From: Pseudomonas paraeruginosa PA7
GTDB taxonomy: Bacteria > Pseudomonadota > Gammaproteobacteria > Pseudomonadales > Pseudomonadaceae
DNA: 64,000 bases
Reading direction: 5' to 3'
Assembly: GCF_000017205.1 (NCBI RefSeq)
Contig: NC_009656.1
Location: 6,068,501-6,132,500 of the forward strand
In this document: positions 17,480 to 27,058 of the stretch, one piece after another
How positions within the stretch are numbered: position 1 is the stretch's first letter
Layout of the letters: every line of letters begins with the position of its first letter
Program-made: the position numbers and the translations under genes
The notes under the pieces: model-generated
Told to the model about the DNA's origin: nothing
Databases searched by the model: none
What the model saw: only the letters and a program-made list of their open reading frames with translations

Positions 17480-17508
17480 CGGGGCGGCTATAATCGCCGC
17501 CCCGTTTT
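17480..17508 (+). terminator. Terminator of the amino-acid transporter operon with a TATAAT in its loop
   Basis: A 9-bp perfect stem (CGGGGCGGC, 17480-17488, with 17496-17504) is followed by TTTT. The 7-nt loop contains TATAAT (17489-17494), which sits 33 bp upstream of the methyltransferase start and may double as its -10. Confidence 0.75.
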
Positions 17509-17526
17509 GCCGCCACCGCTCGCATC

Positions 17527-18747
17527 GTGTCCGAAACTCTTTCCTTCCTCAGTGGCGACGCCCTGTCGCAGCGCTTCCTCGCGCTGGATGCGTTCCTGCT
17601 CGAACACCAGCGGCTCTGGCGGCCCCGGCCGTTCAGCGAAACGACCCTGGCGTGGGAAGCCGAACACGCCGAGCTGGCGTCATGGCTGCGCGGGCGCAGC
17701 CTCGAACAGGCCGATGCCGAGCACAACCAGCCCACCCGCCTGGCCGCACCCGCCCCTTATCCGCAACTCGCCGCCCGGGCCGCGGCGCTGGGCGCGGTCG
17801 GCGAACTGCCTTTGGCGGAGCGCCCGCAGGCACCGAACCGCTTCAATGTCGACGTACCGGGACGCAAGTGGCAGCAGATCGGCCTGTTCGCCGGGCGTCT
17901 GCGGTTCGCCCGGCCAGCCGCCCACTGGCTCGACTGGTGCTCCGGCAAGGGCCATCTCGGCCGCCTGCTGGCCCACACCGGGCAGCCGCTGACCTGCCTC
18001 GAGCACGACCCGGCGCTGGTCGCCGACGGGCAACGCCTGAGTGACCGCCTGGGTCTCTCCGCCCATCATCTCCGGCAGGACGTGCTCGCCGCCGATTGCG
18101 CCGAACGCCTGCTTCCCGAACATACGCCGGTGGCCCTGCACGCCTGCGGCGAACTGCACCTGCGCCTGCTGCGCCTGGCCAGCCAGGCCGGCTGTCGCCA
18201 ACTGGCGGTGGCGCCATGCTGCTACAACCGCATTCCGGGGCCTTTCTACCAGCCGCTGTCGCAAGCGGCAGGCCGATCGCCGCTCGCGCTATCGCTCGAC
18301 GACCTGCGCCTGCCCCTCAGCGAGACCGTCACCGCCAGCCAGCGGGTACGTCGTCAGCGCGACCAGTCGATGGCCCGGCGCCTGGGCTTCGACCTGTTGC
18401 AACGCGAACTGCGCGGGATCGACGAGTACCTCAGCGTGCCTTCCCTTCCGCTGGCCTGGCTGGCACGTCCATACGCCGACTACTGCCGCGAAATCGCCCT
18501 TCTCAAGGGGCTTCCCGAGCCGGCGGCACGCGACTGGCAGGCGCTGGAGGCGGCCGGCTGGCGGCGCCTGGCTGTGGTTCGCAACCTGGAACTGGTGCGC
18601 GCCCTGTTCCGTCGCCCGCTGGAACTCTGGCTGCTGCTGGACCGCTGCCTGTACCTGGTCGAGCAGGGCTACGCCGTTCGCCTGGGCGAGTTCTGTCCGT
18701 CTTCCCTGTCTCCGCGCAACCTGCTGATCCTTGCGGAACGCAGCTGA
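17527..18747 (+). CDS. Class I SAM-dependent methyltransferase, unknown substrate
   Basis: 406 residues. The SAM-binding motif I is DWCSGKGHLGRLLA near residue 138, followed by LEHDPALVADG and a further HACGELHLRLL segment of the methyltransferase-25 type. Two CC pairs occur in APCCYN. The start is GTG at 17527; no good Shine-Dalgarno is visible and an internal start is possible. It is transcribed alone. Substrate (RNA, protein or small molecule) cannot be deduced. Confidence 0.8.
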   Translation: MSETLSFLSGDALSQRFLALDAFLLEHQRLWRPRPFSETTLAWEAEHAELASWLRGRSLEQADAEHNQPTRLAAPAPYPQLAARAAALGAVGELPLAERPQAPNRFNVDVPGRKWQQIGLFAGRLRFARPAAHWLDWCSGKGHLGRLLAHTGQPLTCLEHDPALVADGQRLSDRLGLSAHHLRQDVLAADCAERLLPEHTPVALHACGELHLRLLRLASQAGCRQLAVAPCCYNRIPGPFYQPLSQAAGRSPLALSLDDLRLPLSETVTASQRVRRQRDQSMARRLGFDLLQRELRGIDEYLSVPSLPLAWLARPYADYCREIALLKGLPEPAARDWQALEAAGWRRLAVVRNLELVRALFRRPLELWLLLDRCLYLVEQGYAVRLGEFCPSSLSPRNLLILAERS

Positions 18748-18764
18748 CACGGCGTTTCAGGTGT

Positions 18765-18787
18765 TTACCCACACAACCTGTGGATAA
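18765..18787. promoter_or_regulatory. Inverted pair of DnaA-box-like sites
   Basis: TTACCCACA (18765-18773, one mismatch) faces TGTGGATAA (18779-18787), the exact complement of TTATCCACA. They are 5 bp apart and form an imperfect palindrome. Binding by DnaA is inferred from the 9-mer consensus only. Confidence 0.4.
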
Positions 18788-18847
18788 GTCTGGTGACAAG
18801 TTATGGGAAACATCTGCCGGGAGGCCCGTATCCAGGCACGGACAATG

Positions 18848-18866
18848 CTGTTCAAAAAATGAACAG
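18848..18866. repeat. Inverted repeat CTGTTCA-AAAAA-TGAACAG
   Basis: A perfect 7-bp arm repeat with a 5-A spacer at the left edge of the AT-rich stretch. It could be an operator for a dimeric repressor. The spacing between CTGT and ACAG is 11, not the 8 required for LexA. Confidence 0.45.
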
Positions 18867-18958
18867 AAAAAAGAAAATCCATATAAAACAATAGTTTGAT
18901 AACAAGCGAAATAACCGGAGCGGCTCTTAGAGCATTTCCTTCCTATTCCTTGCCCGCT

Positions 18959-18967
18959 TGTGCATAA
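18959..18967. promoter_or_regulatory. Third DnaA-box-like site
   Basis: TGTGCATAA is the complement of TTATGCACA and fits the relaxed consensus TTATNCACA. It lies 172 bp from the perfect site at 18779, in the same orientation. Confidence 0.35.
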
Positions 18968-19080
18968 GCCTGGCTTTCCGGTTAATTCGAAAGTGGACTC
19001 CAGCATCGGCAATAGTTGCAAAACGGCATCGGATAACGTTCGAAGGAACGGATTGTTCTTTTATTGCAACAGCTGACCTC

Positions 19081-19134
19081 TTGTTAATCGCTGCCTAGGC
19101 AGTATTATTTTGAAACACTTTACTGCCCAGACAG
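19081..19134 (+). promoter_or_regulatory. marR-opmG-emrAB promoter with two operator copies
   Basis: TTGTTA (19081-19086) and TATTAT (19103-19108) with a 16-bp spacer form a sigma-70 promoter. The spacer holds the perfect palindrome CTGCCTAGGCAG (19091-19102). A second copy, CTGCCCAGACAG (10/12), lies at 19123-19134, exactly 32 bp away, just before the start codon. This arrangement suggests autorepression by the MarR protein. Confidence 0.65.
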
Positions 19135-19147
19135 CGATCTCTCCCCC

Positions 19148-19618
19148 ATGGGTCACTACAGCGCTTCCGATTTTCCCTTCAAGGGCTCCATTGGCCAGCT
19201 CATCGGCGTCAGCGCCGCGACCAAGGACCGCATCCTCGAGAAGCACCTCGCCGCGCTGGACATCACCGCCGCGCAGTTCAAGGTGCTGATCTTCGTCGGT
19301 CTGAACCGCGCCAACAGCCCGGTCGAATTGTGCCGCGAGCTGTCGCTGGACAGCGGCTCGATGACCCGCATGCTGGCGCGCCTGGAAAAGAAGGGCCTGC
19401 TCCTGCGCGGTCGCTGCCCCGAGGACCGCCGTTGCGTGCGCCTGGAACTCAGCGAAGCCGGGCGGCGCGTGCAGGAGCAGCTTCCGCAGATCGCCTCGGC
19501 GGCGATGAACGAGCTGGTCGCCTGCCTGAGCACGGAAGAATTGCAGACGCTGACCCATCTGCTGACCAAGGTTCTGCTACACGCCGGCTGCCCTCGGGCC
19601 AGCCTGCAGGAGTCCTGA
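19148..19618 (+). CDS. MarR family transcriptional regulator of the efflux operon
   Basis: 156 residues. The winged helix spans about residues 45-110, with the recognition helix around LSLDSGSMTRMLARLEKKG and the wing DRRCVRLELSEAG. It resembles EmrR/MprA-type repressors that release DNA when bound to phenolic or lipophilic compounds. It is 3 bp upstream of the outer-membrane factor gene, and a palindrome fills its promoter. No strong Shine-Dalgarno precedes the ATG. Confidence 0.9.
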   Translation: MGHYSASDFPFKGSIGQLIGVSAATKDRILEKHLAALDITAAQFKVLIFVGLNRANSPVELCRELSLDSGSMTRMLARLEKKGLLLRGRCPEDRRCVRLELSEAGRRVQEQLPQIASAAMNELVACLSTEELQTLTHLLTKVLLHAGCPRASLQES

Positions 19619-19621
19619 TCC

Positions 19622-21094
19622 ATGCCGCTCCCCCTTTTCCATCCCTGGCCACAGCGGCTGGCCCTGGCCTCGGCGATCCTCCTGGCCGCCGGCTGCGTCA
19701 CTTCCGAAGGCCTGGAGCCGAACGCCCGTCTGCAACAGGCTGGCGCCCTCCAGGCAGGCAGAAGCCTGGACGGCGTAGCCCTGTCGCCAGCGGCCTGGCC
19801 GCGCCAGGACTGGTGGACCGGGCTCGGCGACCGCCAGCTCGACCAGTTGATCGCCGAGGCCCTGCAAGGCACGCCGGACCTGCAGATTGCCGAGGCCCGC
19901 GCGCGCCAGGCAGCGGCAACGGCCCAGGCGCAAGATGCCGCGCGCCAGCCGACGCTGGACGCCAAGGCCAGCTATTCCGGAGCCCGCGCGCCGACCAGCG
20001 TCGCCCCAGCACCGCTCGGCGGGCGCTACTCGGCGATCAAGTACCTGTCGCTCGGCTTCAACTACGACTTCGACCTCTGGGGCGGCGAACGCGCCGCCTG
20101 GGAAGCCGCCCTCGGCCGGGCCAATGCGGCACAGGTCGACAGCCAGGCCGCGCGCATCGGCCTGTCGGCAAGCATCGCCCGCGCCTACAGCGATCTCGAC
20201 CATGCCTTCACCGTGCGCGATCTCGCCGAGGAAGAACTGAAGCGCTCGCAGCGCATGACCGAACTGAGCCAGAAACGCATGAGCGCCGGGCTCGACAGCA
20301 AGGTCCAGCTGCAACAGACGCAGACCCAGCTGGCCACCGCCCGCCAGCAGCTCAGCGCCGCCGAGCAGGACATCGCCAGCGCCCGCATCGCCCTCGCCAT
20401 GCTGCTGGGCAAGGGGCCCGATCGCGGTCTCGAACTGCAGCGGCCGCAACCGCTGAACCCGGCCAGCCTGAGTCTGCCCGCGGTACTCCCGGCGGAGCTG
20501 CTCGGCCGCCGCGCCGACATCGTCGCCGCGCGCTGGCGGGTCGAGGCGGCAAGCCGCGACATCGACTCGGCGAAGACCGAGTTCTATCCCAACCTCAATC
20601 TCGGCGCGATGGCCGGCCTCGCCGCTCTGCACACCAGCGACGTGTTGCAGGCGCCGAGCCGCTTCTTCCAAGTGGCGCCGGCGATCTCCCTGCCGATCTT
20701 CGACGGTGGCCGCCGCCGCGCCAACCTGGCCGGACGCGACGCCGACTACGACCTGGCCGTCGGCCAGTACAACAAGACCCTGGTCCAGGCCCTCGGCGAG
20801 GTCAGCGACGACCTCGGCAAGTTGCGCTCCCTCGGGCAGCAGGTGGTCGACCAGCGCCAGGCCCGCGATATCGCCAGGTCCAACTTCGACCTGGCCATGC
20901 GTCGCTACGGCGAAGGCGTCGGCAGCTACCTCGACGCCCTCAGCGTGCAACAGCAACTGCTGGTCGCCGAACGCCAGTTGGCCAGCCTGCAGAGCCAGCA
21001 GATCGATCTCTCCGTCCAGCTGGTCCAGGCCCTGGGCGGCGGCTTCCAACCCGACTCCCGCTCCGCCGCGCTCGCCAACGCGCCGACCGAATGA
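19622..21094 (+). CDS. opmG: Outer-membrane efflux lipoprotein (OprM/NodT family)
   Basis: 490 residues. A lipobox LLAAGC places the lipidated Cys at residue 25. Two OEP repeats follow, with WWTGLGDRQLDQLI near the N-terminus and coiled-coil segments such as QKRMSAGLDSKVQLQQTQTQ. It forms the outer-membrane channel for the membrane fusion protein and transporter encoded just downstream. The gene symbol is recalled from P. aeruginosa nomenclature (OpmG). Its stop overlaps the next start by 4 nt. Confidence 0.9.
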   Translation: MPLPLFHPWPQRLALASAILLAAGCVTSEGLEPNARLQQAGALQAGRSLDGVALSPAAWPRQDWWTGLGDRQLDQLIAEALQGTPDLQIAEARARQAAATAQAQDAARQPTLDAKASYSGARAPTSVAPAPLGGRYSAIKYLSLGFNYDFDLWGGERAAWEAALGRANAAQVDSQAARIGLSASIARAYSDLDHAFTVRDLAEEELKRSQRMTELSQKRMSAGLDSKVQLQQTQTQLATARQQLSAAEQDIASARIALAMLLGKGPDRGLELQRPQPLNPASLSLPAVLPAELLGRRADIVAARWRVEAASRDIDSAKTEFYPNLNLGAMAGLAALHTSDVLQAPSRFFQVAPAISLPIFDGGRRRANLAGRDADYDLAVGQYNKTLVQALGEVSDDLGKLRSLGQQVVDQRQARDIARSNFDLAMRRYGEGVGSYLDALSVQQQLLVAERQLASLQSQQIDLSVQLVQALGGGFQPDSRSAALANAPTE

Positions 21095-22293
21095 ACGAGG
21101 CACCCACCATGACGACCGCCAACAGCGAAACCCCGGCCGGCAACCCGAAGCGCAAGCGCTGGCTGCTGATCCTGCTCGCCGTGATCATCCTCGGCACCCT
21201 GGCCAGCGTGGCCTGGGAATTCTTCTATGGGCGCTGGCACGAGGACACCGACGACGCCTACATCAACGGCAACGTGGTACAGATCACGCCGCAGATCGTC
21301 GGCACCGTGGTCAGCATCGGCGCCGACGACGGCGACCTGGTGCGCAAGGGCCAGGAGTTGGTGCGCTTCGATCCCAGCGACGCCGACATCGCCCTGCAAC
21401 GCGCCGAGGCCAACCTGGCCCATACCGTGCGCCAGGTACGCGGCCTGTTCAGCAACGTCGACGGCTATCGCGCCGAGGTCGCCACCCGCAAGGTCGCGCT
21501 GGCCAAGGCCGAGGCCGACTACAGGCGGCGCAAGAACCTCGCCGACGACGGCGCCATTTCCCAGGAAGAACTGGCCCATGCCCGCGACGCCCTGGACAGC
21601 GCGAAAGCCTCGCTGACCAGCTCGGAACAGCAGTTGAACACCAACCGCGCGTTGGTCGACGACACCCAGATCACCTCCCACCCGGACGTCAAGGCCGCCG
21701 CCGCGCAACTGCGCCAGGCCTACCTGGACGATGCCCGCTCGACCATCGTCGCGCCGGTCACCGGCTACGTCGCCAAGCGCAGCGTGCAGGTCGGCCAGCG
21801 CGTGCAACCGGGCAATGCGCTGATGGCGGTGGTCCCGCTGGAGCAGATCTGGATCGACGCCAACTTCAAGGAAACCCAGCTCAAGCACATGCGTATCGGC
21901 CAGCCGGTGGAGATCCGCTCCGACCTCTACGGCAGCGACGTGCGCTACAGCGGCACCGTCGACAGCCTCGGCGTGGGCACCGGCAGCGCGTTCTCCCTGC
22001 TGCCGGCGCAGAACGCCACCGGCAACTGGATCAAGATCGTCCAGCGGGTGCCGGTGCGCATCCATATCGATCCGGAAGAATTGCAGAAGCATCCGCTGCG
22101 CATCGGCCTGTCGATGGACGTCAAGGTCGACCTGCATGACCAGAGCGGCCCGGCCCTGGCCCAGCAGCCACCGCGCGAAGCGCTGTTCTCCACCGATGTC
22201 TACCAGCAGCAACTGGCCTCCGCCGACAAGCTGATCGAACGCCTGATCGAAGCCAACCTCGCCGAAGACCACGGCAAGACCGCCCAGCGTTGA
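21091..22293 (+). CDS. emrA: EmrA-type membrane fusion protein (HlyD family)
   Basis: About 400 residues from ATG 21091 (overlapping the opmG stop), or 394 from ATG 21109, which has GAGG 8 nt upstream; either start is possible. One membrane anchor (about 23-44) precedes the biotinyl-lipoyl-like segment TDDAYINGNVVQITPQIVGT, a coiled-coil hairpin and IVAPVTGYVAKRSVQVGQRV. It links the inner-membrane pump to OpmG across the periplasm. Confidence 0.92.
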   Translation: MNEAPTMTTANSETPAGNPKRKRWLLILLAVIILGTLASVAWEFFYGRWHEDTDDAYINGNVVQITPQIVGTVVSIGADDGDLVRKGQELVRFDPSDADIALQRAEANLAHTVRQVRGLFSNVDGYRAEVATRKVALAKAEADYRRRKNLADDGAISQEELAHARDALDSAKASLTSSEQQLNTNRALVDDTQITSHPDVKAAAAQLRQAYLDDARSTIVAPVTGYVAKRSVQVGQRVQPGNALMAVVPLEQIWIDANFKETQLKHMRIGQPVEIRSDLYGSDVRYSGTVDSLGVGTGSAFSLLPAQNATGNWIKIVQRVPVRIHIDPEELQKHPLRIGLSMDVKVDLHDQSGPALAQQPPREALFSTDVYQQQLASADKLIERLIEANLAEDHGKTAQR

Positions 22294-22303
22294 GCCAGCC
22301 AGC

Positions 22304-23833
22304 ATGAGCGAAAGCAGCAGCTTCTCCCCGCCCAGCCTGGTGATGGCGACCATCGGCCTGTCCCTGGCGACTTTCATGCAGGTGCTCGACACCACCATCG
22401 CCAACGTCGCCCTGCCGACCATCTCCGGCAACCTCGGGGTGAGCTCGGAACAGGGCACCTGGGTGATCACCTCGTTCGCCGTGAGCAACGCCATCGCCCT
22501 GCCGCTGACCGGCTGGCTGGCCCGGCGGGTCGGCGAGGTGCGCCTGTTCATCGCCGCCGCGCTGCTGTTCGTACTCGCCTCGTTCCTCTGCGGCATCGCC
22601 CAGTCGATGCCCTCCTTGGTCGGCTTCCGCGCCCTGCAGGGATTCGTCGCCGGGCCGCTGTATCCGATCACCCAGACCCTGCTGATCTCCATCTACCCAC
22701 CGGCGAAACGCGGCATGGCGCTGGCCCTGCTGGCGATGGTCACGGTGGTGGCGCCGATCGCCGGGCCGATCCTCGGTGGTTGGATCACCGACGACTACAG
22801 CTGGCCGTGGATCTTCTTCATCAACGTGCCGGTCGGCCTGTTCGCCGCCTTCGTCGTCTACCAGCAACTGAAGGCGCGCCCGGTGGTGATCAGGAAGGCG
22901 CCGATGGACTACGTCGGCCTGATCGCCCTGGTGATCGGCGTCGGCGCCCTGCAGGTCGTCCTCGACAAGGGCAACGACCTGGACTGGTTCGAGTCGAACT
23001 TCATCGTCGGCGGCGCGCTGATCGCGGCGATCGCCCTGGCCTTCTTCGTCATCTGGGAATTCACTGACCGCCATCCGATCGTCAACCTGCGCCTGTTCGC
23101 CCACCGCAACTTCGCCGCCGGCACCCTGGCTCTGGTGCTGGGCTATGCCGCGTTCTTCGGCATCAACCTGCTGCTTCCGCAATGGCTACAGACCCAGATG
23201 GGTTACACCGCCACCTGGGCCGGGCTGGCCGCCGCGCCAATCGGCATCCTGCCGGTGTTCCTCTCGCCGCTGGTCGGCCGCTACGCCAACCATTTCGACC
23301 TGCGCATGCTCGCCGGCCTGTCGTTCCTGGCGATGGCGATCACCTGCTTCATGCGCGCCAATTTCACCACCGAGGTCGACTACCAGCACATCGCCATCGT
23401 GCAGTTGATCATGGGGCTCGGCGTGGCGTTCTTCTTCATGCCGATCCTGAGCATCCTGCTTTCCGACCTGCCGCCGGACCAGATCGCCGATGGCTCCGGC
23501 CTGGCCACCTTCCTGCGCACCCTCGGCGGCAGCTTCGCCGCCTCGCTGACCACCTGGATCTGGAACCGCCGCGCCATCCAGCACCACGCCTACCTGAGCG
23601 AGAACATCAGCCTCTACGACCCGGCCACCCACGAAACCCTCGCCCAACTCGGCGGCAACACCCAGACGAACGCGGCGCTGCTCGACCGGATGGTGCAGAG
23701 CCAGGCCTACATGATGTCCACCATCGACTACTTCACCATGCTCGGCTGGCTGTTCCTCGCCCTGCTGGTGATCATCTGGCTGGCCCGCCCGCCGTTCGGC
23801 GCCAAGCCCGGCGCAGCCGCCTCCGGGCATTGA
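22304..23833 (+). CDS. emrB: EmrB/QacA-type MFS drug efflux transporter (DHA2)
   Basis: 509 residues with about 14 membrane segments. Motif C region and the DHA2 signature LDTTIANVALPTISGNL near residue 27 are visible, as is GWLARRVGEVRLF (motif A). It exports drugs using the proton gradient, completing the OpmG-EmrA-EmrB tripartite pump. The start is 10 bp after emrA. The operon appears to end here, just before the tRNA-Thr promoter; no terminator is obvious. Confidence 0.93.
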   Translation: MSESSSFSPPSLVMATIGLSLATFMQVLDTTIANVALPTISGNLGVSSEQGTWVITSFAVSNAIALPLTGWLARRVGEVRLFIAAALLFVLASFLCGIAQSMPSLVGFRALQGFVAGPLYPITQTLLISIYPPAKRGMALALLAMVTVVAPIAGPILGGWITDDYSWPWIFFINVPVGLFAAFVVYQQLKARPVVIRKAPMDYVGLIALVIGVGALQVVLDKGNDLDWFESNFIVGGALIAAIALAFFVIWEFTDRHPIVNLRLFAHRNFAAGTLALVLGYAAFFGINLLLPQWLQTQMGYTATWAGLAAAPIGILPVFLSPLVGRYANHFDLRMLAGLSFLAMAITCFMRANFTTEVDYQHIAIVQLIMGLGVAFFFMPILSILLSDLPPDQIADGSGLATFLRTLGGSFAASLTTWIWNRRAIQHHAYLSENISLYDPATHETLAQLGGNTQTNAALLDRMVQSQAYMMSTIDYFTMLGWLFLALLVIIWLARPPFGAKPGAAASGH

Positions 23834-23866
23834 GGACGAACGGCATTCAGGCAGGAAAATCAGTGG

Positions 23867-23894
23867 TTTACTCCTGGCGGCGGCTGGCTATAAT
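23867..23894 (+). promoter_or_regulatory. Promoter of tRNA-Thr
   Basis: TTTACT (23867-23872), a 16-bp spacer and an exact TATAAT (23889-23894), 12 bp before the mature tRNA. Confidence 0.75.
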
Positions 23895-23906
23895 GTCGCC
23901 CTCTTC

Positions 23907-23982
<76 letters not shown>

Positions 23983-23992
23983 TGAATCCCCG

Positions 23993-24021
23993 AAAGCCCC
24001 GCCTCGCGCGGGGCTTTTTTG
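23993..24021 (+). terminator. Terminator after tRNA-Thr
   Basis: AAAGCCCCGC (23993-24002) pairs perfectly with GCGGGGCTTT (24008-24017), followed by a T run. Confidence 0.9.
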
Positions 24022-24083
24022 TTTTATCCTCCTAGCTGCCGCCCGATGATGGCACTTCGCATAGAATGCCGGGTCATATGCAC

Positions 24084-24128
24084 CTACCAGATCTGGGGTT
24101 GGCAGGAACGCCACTTTTCCCGTACTAA
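24084..24128 (+). promoter_or_regulatory. Candidate LuxR-type (las/rhl) box and -10 upstream of rmlB
   Basis: CTACCAGATCTGGGGT (24084-24099) matches the rhlA-type box at 10 of 16 positions and contains the palindrome CCAGATCTGG. A TACTAA -10 follows at 24123-24128, placing the box near -43. RhlR control of rmlBDAC is established in P. aeruginosa; that this exact site mediates it is inference. Confidence 0.35.
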
Positions 24129-24216
24129 TCGTCGTCTTCACGATCGATTGGTACACCTTGGCGGGACGTGCCGAAGCAGCCCTACGGACAACCACTGCTT
24201 GAACAAGGTATGACTC

Positions 24217-25271
<1,055 letters not shown>

Positions 25272-25275
<4 letters not shown>

Positions 25276-26180
25276 ACCGGATCCTCCTCCTCGGCGCCAA
25301 CGGCCAGGTCGGCTGGGAGCTGCAGCGCGCCCTGGCGCCGCTGGGCGAACTGCTGGTCTGCGACCGCCGGCGCGCCGACCTCGCCGACCCCGAAGGCCTG
25401 GCGCGACTGGTTCGCGCCGAGCGGCCGCAGTTCATCGTCAACGCCGGTGCCTATACCGCAGTGGACAAGGCCGAGAGCGATGCCGACAACGCCCGCCTGA
25501 TCAATGCCCGCGCCGTCGCGGTGCTGGCCGAGGAGGCCGCGGCCTGCGGCGCCTGGCTGGTGCATTACTCCACCGACTACGTGTTCGACGGCGCGGGCAG
25601 CGCGCCCTTCGCCGAGGACGCGCCGACCGGCCCGCTCAGCGTCTATGGACAGACCAAGCTGGAAGGCGAGCAGGCCATCCGCGCCAGTGGTTGCCGCCAC
25701 CTGATCTTCCGCACCAGCTGGGTCTACGCCGCGCGCGGCGGGAATTTCGCCAGGACCATGCTGCGCCTGGCCGGGCAACGCGACGAACTCAAGGTCGTGG
25801 CCGACCAGTTCGGCGCACCGACCAGCGCCGAACTGATCGCCGACGTCACCGCCCAGGCCCTGCAGCGCCTGCGCTGGGACGCCGATCTGGCGACGCGGGC
25901 CAGCGGCACCTACCACCTGGTCGCCAGCGGCGAGACCTCCTGGCACCTCTATGCGCGCTTCGTCATCGAGCAGGCGCTGGAGCGGGGCTGGGAATTGAAG
26001 ACGGAGCCGCAGCGGGTCCTGCCCATCACCACCGCCGACTACCCGGTACCGGCGAAACGTCCGGCCAACTCGCGCCTGGACAACCGCAAGCTGCAACAGG
26101 TCTTCGGCCTGGTGCTGCCCGACTGGCGCTACCATGCCGGACGCATGATCCAGGAACTGAGCGAACAGGGACCACTATGA
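25272..26180 (+). CDS. rmlD: dTDP-4-dehydrorhamnose reductase
   Basis: 302 residues. Rossmann start [23 protein letters not shown] and the YGQTKLEGE motif carrying the catalytic Tyr and Lys are clear. It performs the last reduction to dTDP-L-rhamnose, the donor for LPS core, some O-antigens and rhamnolipids. It overlaps both neighbours by 4 nt (ATGA). Confidence 0.97.
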
Positions 26181-27058
26181 AACGCAAGGGCATCATCCTC
26201 GCCGGGGGCTCGGGCACCCGCCTGCACCCGGCCACGCTGGCCATCTCCAAGCAACTGCTGCCGGTGTACGACAAGCCGATGATCTACTACCCGCTCAGTA
26301 CCCTGATGCTGGCGGGCATCCGCGAGATCCTGATCATCTCCACTCCGCAGGACACCCCGCGCTTCCAGCAATTGCTGGGCGACGGCGCCCACTGGGGCCT
26401 GGACCTGCAATACGCCGTGCAACCCTCGCCGGACGGCCTGGCCCAGGCTTTCCTGATCGGCGAATCGTTCATCGGCGACGACCTTTGCGCGCTGGTCCTG
26501 GGCGACAACCTGTATTACGGCCACGACTTCCACGAACTGCTCGGCAGCGCGTCGCAGCGCGAGAGCGGCGCCAGCGTCTTCGCCTACCACGTGCTGGACC
26601 CGGAGCGCTACGGCGTGGTCGAGTTCGACCAGGGCGGCAAGGCCATCAGCCTGGAAGAGAAACCGCTCAAGCCGAAATCGAATTACGCGGTCACCGGCCT
26701 GTACTTCTACGACCAGCAGGTGGTGGACATCGCCAAGGGCCTGAAACCTTCGCCGCGCGGCGAGCTGGAGATCACCGACGTCAACCGCGCCTACCTGGAG
26801 CGTGGCCAGCTCAGCGTGGAGATCATGGGCCGCGGCTACGCCTGGCTGGATACCGGCACCCACGACTCGCTGCTCGAGGCCGGCCAGTTCATCGCCACCC
26901 TGGAAAATCGCCAGGGCCTCAAGGTGGCCTGCCCGGAAGAGATCGCCTACCGGCAGAAGTGGATCGACGCCGCGCAACTGGAAAAACTCGCCGCGCCGCT
27001 GGCCAAGAATGGCTACGGCCAATACCTGAAGCGACTGCTGACCGAGACCGTGTACTGA
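26177..27058 (+). CDS. rmlA: Glucose-1-phosphate thymidylyltransferase
   Basis: 293 residues, exactly the RmlA size. The nucleotide-binding loop is [11 protein letters not shown] near residue 9, with [19 protein letters not shown] and the metal-site [11 protein letters not shown]. It makes dTDP-glucose from dTTP and glucose-1-phosphate and is feedback-inhibited by dTDP-rhamnose. The ATG overlaps rmlD and the TGA overlaps rmlC (TGATG). Confidence 0.98.
   Translation: MKRKGIILAGGSGTRLHPATLAISKQLLPVYDKPMIYYPLSTLMLAGIREILIISTPQDTPRFQQLLGDGAHWGLDLQYAVQPSPDGLAQAFLIGESFIGDDLCALVLGDNLYYGHDFHELLGSASQRESGASVFAYHVLDPERYGVVEFDQGGKAISLEEKPLKPKSNYAVTGLYFYDQQVVDIAKGLKPSPRGELEITDVNRAYLERGQLSVEIMGRGYAWLDTGTHDSLLEAGQFIATLENRQGLKVACPEEIAYRQKWIDAAQLEKLAAPLAKNGYGQYLKRLLTETVY

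Larger units (their letters stand above)
18748..19147. other. 400-bp intergenic region, AT-rich, with repeated regulatory motifs
   Basis: No convincing gene. It contains DnaA-box-like 9-mers, a 7-bp inverted repeat, an AT-rich stretch at about 18848-18912 unlike the surrounding high-GC DNA, and the promoter/operator of the MarR gene at its right end. These are listed separately. Confidence 0.7.

Noticed and set aside
18848..18866. CTGT...ACAG as a possible LexA box
   Set aside because: The spacing between CTGT and ACAG is 11, whereas LexA sites need 8.
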